A stretch of DNA of 64,000 bases from Bacteroidales bacterium. GTDB taxonomy: Bacteria > Bacteroidota > Bacteroidia > Bacteroidales > UBA932. Both the position numbers and the translations under genes were made by a program. Position 1 is the stretch's first letter. Every line of letters starts with the position of its first letter. This document shows, piece by piece, positions 8,029 to 15,816 of this stretch. The stretch spans positions 186,001 through 250,000 of the forward strand of contig JAGBNC010000006.1 in assembly GCA_017634595.1 (NCBI GenBank), in the 5' to 3' direction. The notes below the pieces were generated by a model. That model was not told the DNA's origin and did not search any database. It worked only from the letters and a program-made list of their open reading frames with translations.

Positions 8029-9075
8029 TTATTCCACAAAGCCTTTAACTTCGAACTCCGTGTAAGGCTTAAGCGGAGAATTGGTTACAAGCGAAAGGAC
8101 AAATGTATTGCCGCCCGGCACAAGAGCGGAAGCGTCAATAGAAACATTCAGCCAAGCCTTCTGACGAGGCTGAACTACTGCGGGGTAATCTATCTTTACC
8201 CCGGAGGCAGACGACGAAACGCCACGGATAAACAACTCCTGGTCGGACTCATTAACGATACCGACCCGAGCCGAAGCAGGGGTCCCGGCCTTGATAATTC
8301 CGAAATGATTAACTTCGGAAGTAAAGGAATAATAAGCTCCATTGTTGATTTCATCGCTGCTAAGCGAGCTGAAATCATCCAATACAAGAGCCTTGAAGTC
8401 AACAGGTTCTGCCTTATTACCGTTGACCACAGGAGTCACAACGAAAGTCCTTTTACCCCAGAAAGTAGAATCCGGAGTAAAACTGAAAACTATCTCTTTA
8501 CGTGACTTGGAATATATAAGAAACTCAGGTTCAATGGTTGACACGCCGGCAGGAAAGCCCTCAAAAGACAGACTCGCCGCCTTATCGGAAAAATTGGCAA
8601 CAACCAACGAGTGCAGGCGTGACTTGCCGGGGTGCACTTCACCGAAGTCCAATGATTCCTCGTCAAAGCCAAGCACAGAATGACGGTACGGGAACTGCTC
8701 CGACAGAGATGCCGTATCGTCAACAAAAGAACCGGAGATCCTCAGAATCACAGGCTTCTTTTCACCGGTAAAGAAAACTGAGATAAGTTTTTCAAAGCTT
8801 GAAGAATAGCGTTCTCTGATATAAGTCACACTGACGACACCCGAGGCTCCAGGCGCAATCTCGCCTTGAGTCCATCGGGCCGTAGTACAACTGCAATTTG
8901 GCACGGCATACCTCACACTAACGGATTTAGATGAGGTGTTAGTAAAAGTAAAATCACAGCTAAGTTCATTTATAGAACGAGACTGAGCACCAAAATCCTT
9001 GACCATCGAGTCGAACTTGACAGCCGGGCCCCCGGACAAAGCGAGGGTAAGAAGTATGCCGAGCAACAATTTCAA
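8029..9075 (-). CDS. DUF1573-domain secreted protein
   Basis: A 348-residue protein with an N-terminal signal peptide (MKLLLGILLTLALSGG). Residues 20-115 match DUF1573: VKDFGAQ, then FTNTSSKSVSV, the PNCSCTTARW cysteine motif, and IAPGASGVVSVTY. Two or three further Ig-like repeats follow (FGEVHPGKSRLHSLVVANFS at about 145-235, FGIIKAGTPASARVGIVNES at about 260-345), so the protein is a chain of ASPM/DUF1573-like beta sandwiches. The ATG overlaps the stop of the upstream lipoprotein gene by 4 nt (ATGA), which indicates coupling. Such proteins are common at the Bacteroidota surface, and their role is not established. Confidence 0.82.
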   Translation of the reverse strand: MKLLLGILLTLALSGGPAVKFDSMVKDFGAQSRSINELSCDFTFTNTSSKSVSVRYAVPNCSCTTARWTQGEIAPGASGVVSVTYIRERYSSSFEKLISVFFTGEKKPVILRISGSFVDDTASLSEQFPYRHSVLGFDEESLDFGEVHPGKSRLHSLVVANFSDKAASLSFEGFPAGVSTIEPEFLIYSKSRKEIVFSFTPDSTFWGKRTFVVTPVVNGNKAEPVDFKALVLDDFSSLSSDEINNGAYYSFTSEVNHFGIIKAGTPASARVGIVNESDQELFIRGVSSSASGVKIDYPAVVQPRQKAWLNVSIDASALVPGGNTFVLSLVTNSPLKPYTEFEVKGFVE

Positions 9076-9620
9076 TTAAACTGCTTGGAGTTAAGTTTAA
9101 TCGGATAAGGGGCGGGAGCCTGGGGATGAGTCTGCTTGTCTGCAGACTGATCCTTGCTGGACTGGTAACCATCCTTGAGCGAAAGATACCAGCTGTCACC
9201 AACCTTGATAGGATTGAAAACAAGTTTCATACCAGCAGCCTTGGTGAGGGGACCGTCGAAAGAATAACGATACACAACATCATTGATGCCCTGAGTAGAG
9301 AAACTATAGCGAATAAGCTGATAATCCTGAACAGGGAAATTGGTAAAACGGTTCCGGAGTTCATTGAGAGATTCGTCCCCAAGCATATAAAGGACGTCAT
9401 TCTCTACCATGGTAAGACGAAGGATAGCATCGTCAATCTGACCAGCCTTAAGCGACTCCATGAAAGAGCCGGTGGCTGAAAGAACAGAGAGAGTATCATT
9501 CTCTGTAAGAGATGCTATGAATTCGCGCTCTGCATCCTGATAAGTCATCACCTTGGGTGAATTATTACAAGAAGCAACAAAGAGAGCAATAAAAGCCAAA
9601 AAGAAAAGTCTGAACTTCAT
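9072..9620 (-). CDS. Uncharacterised lipoprotein (first gene of the DUF1573/FISUMP operon)
   Basis: The ATG at 9618-9620 begins MKFRLFFLAFIALFVASC, a clear lipoprotein signal with Cys at residue 18. The mature part (about 164 residues) opens with KVMTYQDAEREFIASL, contains a helical segment (SVLSATGSFMESLKAGQIDD) and ends with a beta-rich part (SWYLSLKDGY) and a Pro-rich tail. I do not recognise the family; the layout resembles NTF2-like or DUF-type lipoproteins with a C-terminal beta sheet. The open frame can be extended upstream to 9674, but that would run through the terminator hairpin of the preceding gene, so the shorter form is preferred. Confidence 0.75.
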   Translation of the reverse strand: MKFRLFFLAFIALFVASCNNSPKVMTYQDAEREFIASLTENDTLSVLSATGSFMESLKAGQIDDAILRLTMVENDVLYMLGDESLNELRNRFTNFPVQDYQLIRYSFSTQGINDVVYRYSFDGPLTKAAGMKLVFNPIKVGDSWYLSLKDGYQSSKDQSADKQTHPQAPAPYPIKLNSKQFN

Positions 9621-9631
9621 TTTATTAAGGT

Positions 9632-9662
9632 AAAAATGGCGCGCCTCACTGAGACGCGCCAT
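9632..9662 (-). terminator. Rho-independent terminator of the collagen-like gene
   Basis: Arms of 10-12 nt (GGCGCGTCTC with GAGGCGCGCC on the minus strand, one G-U pair) and a 3-nt loop are followed by five U residues. It starts about 20 nt beyond the stop of the collagen-like gene. The next ATG lies only 12 nt after the U tract, so the downstream operon may be served by read-through. Confidence 0.85.
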
Positions 9663-9683
9663 ATTTAAAGTCAATCTTAAAGA

Positions 9684-12600
9684 TTATTCACCAACTTTCG
9701 GAGTGTAGGTCTTGTGGACCAGTACATCAACGTAGTCGTTGTAGTCACCCCAAGCATACTGGATGGTGTAAGGGATCCTCAGATGGAAGTCGTCCACAAC
9801 ACCCATGTTGTTGAAGTAAGTGAACATGTAATCAGCAAGGTTAGCAATGTTGGTAAGATCAACCGCTGCAGGAGTAACAGGAGTCATAGGAGCATCCTTC
9901 TTGCAGACCCAGCACTTAGCCTCGGTATTGACCTCCTTGAGGAGCTTGAAGCTACCGTTCTGATCGGTCTCAACCTTGTCAACATCAATGATGAGCTTGC
10001 TGAAGCCATAGTAACCATACCAGTCGATGTCGGCTGAAGGAGTGGTGGTCTCATCGAGTCCCTCAGGATAGTAACCCTTCTTGTACTCGTTGGTAGCCTC
10101 ATCGTACCAGAAGATCTTGAAGCCCTGCCAATCGGTTGCGCTGAAGATCTTGCCAATCTCGAGACGGTCACCGGTAGGAACACCATCAACCAGTTCGCCA
10201 GCAGCACCCTTGTCGAATTCGACAGGACGGAGGAACCTGACGTGGATGAGTTCACTGCCAAGATCGAGCTTGCAGTTGGTTTGTTCGTCATCAACATAAG
10301 CACTCAGAACAACGTCGCACCAGAGGATCTTGTTGATCTCAGTAGCATTGTAAGGCCAGAGGTTGAGGAGCATCTTAGGAGTATCCTCGCAGAGATAAAC
10401 AACCTCACCATTGGTAGGATCGATAGTAGCTACATTCTTGCCGTCCCAGGTAAGAGTCTTGTTGTCATCCTTGACACCCCACTTCTTACCGTTGATGGTA
10501 GGCTGTGCGGCTGCATCGGCGAACTTGTACTCGTACTTGACATCGACACCAGCAACAGTCTTAGGAGTTACCTCAGGCATGTTCTTGAAGGTACCATCAG
10601 CCTGCTTGACTGCGAGCCATGCATCATCGATCTTCTTGGAGTAATCCTTGACATCGTCAACAGGGTCAGAAGTGAGCCACTTGTTAGGGATGCGGACATT
10701 GTGACGTACGGTCTGAGACTTGTCGCCATACTTGGCATCGAGCTCATCGAACCAGTATTTAGGGTTGTGAGTACCGAACTTAACGTTACCGACAGTACCG
10801 ATACCGATCTTGAAGCCAATGTACACAATGCTGGCGCCGCTCTTGAACTGAGCATAGAGAGTGACATCCTTACCCTTACCGATCTTGTCGGCCTGAGCCT
10901 TGGTGACAGTCACCTTGAAGATATCATTGATAGCACCCATTGTGGTGGTCTCAGGGATGTAAACTACATCACCCTTGGTGTTGTCCTCTACGAACTTGCC
11001 GGCAGCATTCTTAACGAAGGTCTTGTCAGCGGTCCAGGTGAAGTCGTCGCGGAACTGCTTGTAGTCAGTCTTGAGTTCCTTCTCGAGGATGGTGTAGGAC
11101 ATGTCAGCCCATGCGGTCTGCTTCTCAGTAGTGGTGCAGATATAAGGAGTGGTACCGAAGTCCTTAAGGATGAAGTCCTTATAAACAGGCTCCTTAACTT
11201 CCTTCTTGATGATGATCTTGAAGTAGCCGGCGAGAACGATCTGGTTCTTGTTGTTGGTGTCAACGAGGGTCACGAGCACGATAGGCTTACGACCTACAGC
11301 GGAGATACCATGAAGTTCGTCGGTGGTCTCAGTGATCTTGACGGGCTTGCCGTTCACATCAGCATAAGCAGGGAAATAAGTGCTGCCCTCGATGATACCG
11401 AATGCTTCCTCAGGGGTAGTGTTGCCACCGAGCTTGCAAGGAACGAATTCATACTTGAGAGCAAGACCAGGATAACGCTTCTGGAGAGCTTCCATGGTGT
11501 ATTCAACCTCGTCGGTTCCCATTGTGTGGGGCTTTGCACCCTCCTTGAACATGTGGACACCGATGAAACTGAGATCGAGGCCGTCGTAATCATTGTACTG
11601 AACCTCAACGCTAGCCTTTGCCTTAGCAGCATCCTCAGCGGTCTTGTAGAGCTCGTCAGTGGTCAGAGTGCAATCAACACCTGCGTAGCTGTTGGTGAAG
11701 GAGAGAGCAGCAAAGCCTTCCTTGAAAGGAACGACTACTGCGAGGTCGGAATTGACATACTCATTGTCATTTGCCTCATCGAATGCGAAGAGAGAAAGCA
11801 CGGAAACCTGTCCTTCAGGATTGAGGTTCTTTGCACCTTCAACAGTAAATGTTACATAGGAAAGATTGTTATCAGCGTTGGCTCTTTCAACGTTGCGAAC
11901 CATAGCGCTCCAATTATCGGAAGCACGGGTAACGACCTTCTTGTCGAAGCACTCGAAGCCCCAGATGCTGGCCTTATTGATATCCCATGAAGCAGGATTG
12001 ATCCAGTACTCAGCAACCTCGTTAGGATCAAGCTCATACTTGACAGTACCAACTTCTGCTTTGTTCTTGTCGGAGATAGCGAAAGCTGCACCCTCATCAT
12101 CAGTACCATCGGCCTTTCCGGCAGGGGTCTTGAGATAAAGGGAATCAGCATAGCGGTAAGGAATACCCTCGATACCCTCGAAGTAGAACTCAGGATTCAC
12201 AACGATGCTTGCAAGAACAGCATTCAGATCGATGGTCTTGTTGATGAAGTTGCCCTCACCGTCCTGAACGTTTGCAAAAGTAAGGGTGTTGTCAGCTGAA
12301 TTCCAGATAGCGGTAAGAACATTCTTAGGGAGGAGAGGCTTGATGGTCTTGCCAGTCTTCTCACCTGCGTTGGTGTACTCTACCCACTGGTCGTTCTCGA
12401 CGTCAGGCATCCAGTAGTTACCGGTGTCGCCTTTGTCGCCCTTGTCACCTTTGTCGCCTTTGTCGCCCTGGTCACCCTTGTCACCTTTCTCGCCCTGGTC
12501 GCCCTTGGCTTTGAACTCGGTGATGGTGCCATTCTTGTACCAGTAACCGTCGGCTCCGATGGACCAGACATCAGCGTCCTTACCAGGATCGCCCTTGTCG

Positions 12601-12935
12601 CCCTTGTCGCCTTTGTCACCCTTGTCGCCCTTGTCGCCCTTAGCGCCAGTAGCTCCAGTGTCACCCTTGTCACCCTTGTCGCCTTTAGCACCGTTCTTCA
12701 CGGTGTAAGACTTACCGTTGTTCAGAGTAACAACGATTCCCTCAGATGTGTTCTGCACATCAGAAATGAGGGCGCCGGCCTTAATGTCCTGCTCAAGCTG
12801 ACCGACCTTGTTTTCAAGCTCGGCGTACTTGGATTCCAGGTTCTTAATGTCGGAGGTGAAATCTTTGGTACATCCAGTCAAAAGTGCTGCACCAGCAACG
12901 GCGCACACAATTGCGAATCTAAAGATTTTTTTCAT
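9684..12935 (-). CDS. Collagen-like repeat surface lipoprotein with coiled-coil N-terminus
   Basis: A 1083-residue lipoprotein. The signal peptide ends at the lipobox LLTGC (Cys22). Residues 26-58 form a short heptad coiled coil (IKNLESKYAELENKVGQLEQ) that could seed trimerisation, as in the DUF4988 N-terminal module. Two collagen-like Gly-X-Y blocks follow at about 82-117 and 142-170, almost all GDK triplets, separated by a small domain with DGYWYKNG. A second DGYW-like beta segment comes next, and then about 880 residues of beta-rich, Ig-like sequence I do not recognise. The predicted form is a trimeric surface stalk, not catalytic. A good promoter lies about 125 nt upstream and a strong terminator follows, so it is monocistronic. 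Confidence 0.85.
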   Translation of the reverse strand: MKKIFRFAIVCAVAGAALLTGCTKDFTSDIKNLESKYAELENKVGQLEQDIKAGALISDVQNTSEGIVVTLNNGKSYTVKNGAKGDKGDKGDTGATGAKGDKGDKGDKGDKGDKGDPGKDADVWSIGADGYWYKNGTITEFKAKGDQGEKGDKGDQGDKGDKGDKGDKGDTGNYWMPDVENDQWVEYTNAGEKTGKTIKPLLPKNVLTAIWNSADNTLTFANVQDGEGNFINKTIDLNAVLASIVVNPEFYFEGIEGIPYRYADSLYLKTPAGKADGTDDEGAAFAISDKNKAEVGTVKYELDPNEVAEYWINPASWDINKASIWGFECFDKKVVTRASDNWSAMVRNVERANADNNLSYVTFTVEGAKNLNPEGQVSVLSLFAFDEANDNEYVNSDLAVVVPFKEGFAALSFTNSYAGVDCTLTTDELYKTAEDAAKAKASVEVQYNDYDGLDLSFIGVHMFKEGAKPHTMGTDEVEYTMEALQKRYPGLALKYEFVPCKLGGNTTPEEAFGIIEGSTYFPAYADVNGKPVKITETTDELHGISAVGRKPIVLVTLVDTNNKNQIVLAGYFKIIIKKEVKEPVYKDFILKDFGTTPYICTTTEKQTAWADMSYTILEKELKTDYKQFRDDFTWTADKTFVKNAAGKFVEDNTKGDVVYIPETTTMGAINDIFKVTVTKAQADKIGKGKDVTLYAQFKSGASIVYIGFKIGIGTVGNVKFGTHNPKYWFDELDAKYGDKSQTVRHNVRIPNKWLTSDPVDDVKDYSKKIDDAWLAVKQADGTFKNMPEVTPKTVAGVDVKYEYKFADAAAQPTINGKKWGVKDDNKTLTWDGKNVATIDPTNGEVVYLCEDTPKMLLNLWPYNATEINKILWCDVVLSAYVDDEQTNCKLDLGSELIHVRFLRPVEFDKGAAGELVDGVPTGDRLEIGKIFSATDWQGFKIFWYDEATNEYKKGYYPEGLDETTTPSADIDWYGYYGFSKLIIDVDKVETDQNGSFKLLKEVNTEAKCWVCKKDAPMTPVTPAAVDLTNIANLADYMFTYFNNMGVVDDFHLRIPYTIQYAWGDYNDYVDVLVHKTYTPKVGE
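12426..12692 (-). repeat. Coding Gly-X-Y triplet repeats (two blocks)
   Basis: Near-identical 9-nt units encoding Gly-Asp-Lys (GGC/GGT GAC AAG) recur about 13 times in the block at about 12585-12692 and about 9 times at about 12426-12512. Third-base changes are scattered, so selection on the protein keeps the repeats. Such tracts can change copy number by slippage. Confidence 0.85.
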
Positions 12936-13059
12936 ACATTAAATGTTTAAAAAGTTAATTATAAAAATTTATTTTGTTCTAGGGTTTAGTAACCTTGCCT
13001 GTACATTTCAAGCACCATATAGGGGTAATACCCTCTGGTCCAGGAAACATATTAACGCG

Positions 13060-13091
13060 CAAATTTATATAGAATATTTTTCTTGTGCAAC
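13060..13091 (-). promoter_or_regulatory. Promoter of the collagen-like gene and its leader
   Basis: On the minus strand the -7 box is TAAATTTG (13060-13067), an exact TAnnTTTG match. GTTG (13088-13091, one mismatch to TTTG) lies 20 nt upstream, the expected spacing. The start would be near 13053 and give a leader of about 118 nt. That leader contains a short GGGT-ATT-ACCC hairpin at about 13023-13033 and is otherwise AT-rich. I see nothing else in the gap 12936-13101. Confidence 0.65.
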
Positions 13092-13101
13092 TTTTTTCGG
13101 T

Positions 13102-14328
13102 TTATTTTTTCCCTTTATCGCCAATAAAGCGCATCAGAACGGCACTTATCAGATACAAAGCAGCTAGAGTCCAGGCAATTCCGCCATAGCCGAGAGGCTT
13201 CTCCAGCAAGCGCACCAGCAACGGTCCCACGAAGGCCGATGCTCCCGCCCCCAGATTCAAAACAGAGACCGCAGCGCCTTTGTCCGACTCCACCAGAGAG
13301 GGCACAAGGGCCGACAGAGGAACGAATCCGGCCAGACAAATACACCACAGTGAGCCGCAGAGCAAAATGAACCAGTACTGGTTGATGATCTGAGGAGAAT
13401 AGTAGAACAAAAGCACGCTTACCGCACAGCCAATGCAGCCGAACCAGGTAACCGTCCTGTTCCAGCCAATCTTGTCGCCCACTATGCCGAATACCAGATT
13501 GAATATTATATTAAATAGGAATATAATAGCCCAGATAGAGGCCCACTGCGTCTGACTGAGGCCATATTCGTGCATGTAGAGCGGCAGGAACACGATGAAT
13601 GCGAACTGAGAGGTGGTGTTGATAATCCGCACTATCCCGCCCATAAGCACCTTGGGCTCCCGGCCAAGGATGGAGAGTCCCTTGAAGAGAGCCTTGATGC
13701 GACTGCCGCCTTCAGTGCTGTCGGGCGAGGCAAACTTGTTGCCGGAAGGAGCCCGGTTGACCCACAGTGCAAACAGCGCACCAATCACAGCGAATACAAT
13801 GGCGGACCAGAGAGTAGCCTGGACACCCAGATGAGTGTAAGCAAAAATCCCCCAGTAGGCACCCAGCACGTTAAGGCCTCCGGTAAACACGAACCAGAAC
13901 CACCCTTGCGCAGAACTCAGGGTATCCTGCTCCACCCTGTAAGTAATCCACACCATGAAGGTGTATGCAAACAGAGGATATCCCAGTCCCTTGACTGCAT
14001 ACGTAGCCAGAAGCACGGGGAAGTTCATCTGCGCTATGCCGACCCCGGCAAATCCGGCTACACCCAGCGCATAAAGAATGAAACCGGCCAGCATAGTACG
14101 CTTGACACCGAAGGTCTCGGCAATAACGCCGGACAGCCATGACGAAACAGCAACCGTAACCCCGTACACAGCAAACAGATCGGCAGAATTAAAACCCCTG
14201 TCGGTAATATACTTGCTGAGCCAGGTCTGTTCAACACCGTCGCCCATCATGAAGATGAGCACGCCGACAAAGCCCCAGAGCAGCTGCCGGGGCAGTCCGG
14301 CCCGTTTAAAGAAATCAGACATTTGCAT
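13102..14328 (-). CDS. MFS transporter, polyol permease (RbtT/DalT/CsbX-like) type
   Basis: A 408-residue inner-membrane carrier with about 12 hydrophobic segments and the central loop near residues 195-225. The opening GFVGVLIFMMGDGVEQTWLS closely resembles the N-terminal signature of ribitol/arabinitol permeases (RbtT, DalT, CsbX family), including the GDGxEQxWLS motif. FGVKRTML and GDKIGWNRTV fit the MFS A-type loops between TM2/3 and TM8/9. A sugar alcohol or related small carbohydrate is the likely substrate, by family only. The start overlaps the stop of the EEP lipoprotein gene by one base (TGATG), so the two are translationally coupled. No polyol dehydrogenase or kinase is nearby. Confidence 0.82.
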   Translation of the reverse strand: MQMSDFFKRAGLPRQLLWGFVGVLIFMMGDGVEQTWLSKYITDRGFNSADLFAVYGVTVAVSSWLSGVIAETFGVKRTMLAGFILYALGVAGFAGVGIAQMNFPVLLATYAVKGLGYPLFAYTFMVWITYRVEQDTLSSAQGWFWFVFTGGLNVLGAYWGIFAYTHLGVQATLWSAIVFAVIGALFALWVNRAPSGNKFASPDSTEGGSRIKALFKGLSILGREPKVLMGGIVRIINTTSQFAFIVFLPLYMHEYGLSQTQWASIWAIIFLFNIIFNLVFGIVGDKIGWNRTVTWFGCIGCAVSVLLFYYSPQIINQYWFILLCGSLWCICLAGFVPLSALVPSLVESDKGAAVSVLNLGAGASAFVGPLLVRLLEKPLGYGGIAWTLAALYLISAVLMRFIGDKGKK

Positions 14329-15299
14329 CAGAATTGAATATCCGCGTAGATAGGATAGTGGTCCGAAATCCAGTTGGTGCCGTAATCCGTCTGGCTGTTC
14401 ACCACCTTATAGGTAAGAGCCTTGGCGTTGCGATAGAAGATATGGTCAAGGACCTTAAGGTTGGTGGTGCGGAAACCGTTATAAGTTATGGTGTTCACAC
14501 CGTCGGACTTGTCTGCGTCGGTGGCGGCGTGATGCATATAATCGAACATGGGCTTGAGAACAGGATTGGAAGGCTCCATATTAAGGTCGCCGCAGAAGAA
14601 TACGGTGCCGTCCGCTCCGGCCTGCTTCTTGATACTCTCAAGACTCATCTCAACGCAATGCGGCCGCGATGTCTCCAGATTACACTTGGCAAAGAAGTGA
14701 GTGCAATACACCCAGAATATCTTCCCCGTGGACTTATGCTGGAACTTTATGAATATTGTCATCTTCTGCGTCGTGGCAGTGTCACCCCAGCGGTCGCCGG
14801 ACGGCGTGCCGTCGTCGCTGAACCAGTACTTGTTCCACTCAAGCACCTTGAATAGCGACGATTTGTACATTATCAAGTTACGCTGGCCCCCGTTAGACTC
14901 AATGCCGTCCTTGGGGAATTTGATCTGAGCATACTCAGGAAGAGCTGTTTCGAGGTCGCTGCACTGGCTCTTGCGCGATTCTTGCACGCACACTATGTCC
15001 GGCTTGATATCCCGGAACATCTTGAGGCAGGCTTGCTTGCGGACGCTGGCCCATTCATGGCCCGGAGTCTCCGAGGTGGCCTGCAGGATGTTGAACGACA
15101 TGAGACGGAAGTTCACAGAAGGTTTCACCGGATCAGGCGCCGGATACGGATTGACCGGATCCTTTTCATCTTCTTTACCAGGATTGACCGGCTGCTGCGG
15201 CGTATCCGGCTTGTCCCCATTGTCCGGGGCTGGGGCTGGGGTACACGAAGCGGAACAGACCAATGCCGCAAACAAAAAAGATACGAACAGTTTCTTCAT
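14328..15299 (-). CDS. EEP-family phosphodiesterase lipoprotein
   Basis: The ATG at 15299 gives MKKLFVSFLFAALVCSASC, a lipoprotein signal. A Pro/Asp-rich tether follows (about residues 20-60). The EEP fold motifs are complete and in order: RLMSFNIL (about 66), VCVQESR (Glu metal ligand), RNLIMYK, YCTHFFAK (His), FFCGDLNMEP (Asp/Asn), KVLDHIFY and WISDHYPIYADI (Asp-His pair). All catalytic positions are present, so it should be active, probably outside the cytoplasm. The substrate is unknown. Upstream in-frame GTG at 15311 touches the previous stop and is less likely. The next gene (MFS) overlaps by one base. Confidence 0.87.
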   Translation of the reverse strand: MKKLFVSFLFAALVCSASCTPAPAPDNGDKPDTPQQPVNPGKEDEKDPVNPYPAPDPVKPSVNFRLMSFNILQATSETPGHEWASVRKQACLKMFRDIKPDIVCVQESRKSQCSDLETALPEYAQIKFPKDGIESNGGQRNLIMYKSSLFKVLEWNKYWFSDDGTPSGDRWGDTATTQKMTIFIKFQHKSTGKIFWVYCTHFFAKCNLETSRPHCVEMSLESIKKQAGADGTVFFCGDLNMEPSNPVLKPMFDYMHHAATDADKSDGVNTITYNGFRTTNLKVLDHIFYRNAKALTYKVVNSQTDYGTNWISDHYPIYADIQF

Positions 15300-15310
15300 A
15301 GGTGATATCA

Positions 15311-15709
15311 CTAAAAATACTCTGCAAAAACTACGTCTAGCTGCTCCCAGGTCACATTGCTGATAGTCATGATAAAGTTCGGGAATATCAGCTTGAGCTT
15401 GACCTTACCGTCAGCATAGCGCTCCACCTCCGCTTCGCCTTCCTTGAATTTGGTCTTGTCGGCTGTGGCCAGGTCGCGGCGGATAGCCGGATAATACTCA
15501 TCCCCTATCTCGCGGCGCAGGCTGTTGGGCAGAAGCCAATTATAAGTCTTCAGCTTGGTGAGCCTCATATTGAGATGCATGCTGCTGTAACGGTGCTGGA
15601 AGTCGATGAGCGGCTCGTCCGACTTATTTTGGGCGGAAGCTCCGGCTGGAGTAGATATGATGGCTGCTGAGAGCAGCGCCAGAAGTATCAAGAATCGTTT
15701 CATCTGCAT
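15311..15709 (-). CDS. Small secreted protein of unknown function
   Basis: A 132-residue protein with a signal peptide (MKRFLILLALLSAAIIS, cleavage likely after AGASA). The mature part is about 105 residues. It has a helical, basic first half (MHLNMRLTKLKTYNWLL, LRREIGDEYYPAIRRDL) and a C-terminal beta-rich half (EVERYADGKVKLKLIFPNF, then TISNVTWEQLDVVFAEYF). I do not recognise the family. ATG codons lie at 15709 and 15703. It stands 11 nt before the EEP lipoprotein start, so it heads a three-gene operon with the EEP protein and the MFS carrier. Confidence 0.7.
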   Translation of the reverse strand: MQMKRFLILLALLSAAIISTPAGASAQNKSDEPLIDFQHRYSSMHLNMRLTKLKTYNWLLPNSLRREIGDEYYPAIRRDLATADKTKFKEGEAEVERYADGKVKLKLIFPNFIMTISNVTWEQLDVVFAEYF

Positions 15710-15765
15710 TTCTCAAAATGTAAAAATAGTATCTTTTTGCATAATAACCAAATTCCGGGCCAACG

Positions 15766-15797
15766 CAAAAAGGCCGATCCCGTCGAGGATCGGCCCT
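15766..15797 (-). terminator. Rho-independent terminator of ppdK
   Basis: Perfect 9-bp GC-rich arms GGCCGATCC (15772-15780) and GGATCGGCC (15787-15795) have a 6-nt loop. Six U residues follow on the minus strand. It lies about 20 nt after the ppdK stop. Confidence 0.9.
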
Positions 15798-15816
15798 TCT
15801 AAAGTCCGGCAGCGAA

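Noticed and set aside
10242-11990. 582-codon plus-strand open frame antisense to the collagen-like gene
   Set aside because: It has Leu/Val/Ile-rich composition typical of a reversed beta-rich gene, no recognisable motif, and no promoter or gene context.
12426-12692. Short regular repeats that could suggest a CRISPR array
   Set aside because: The units are 9 nt, contiguous, in frame and encode Gly-Asp-Lys; there are no spacers.
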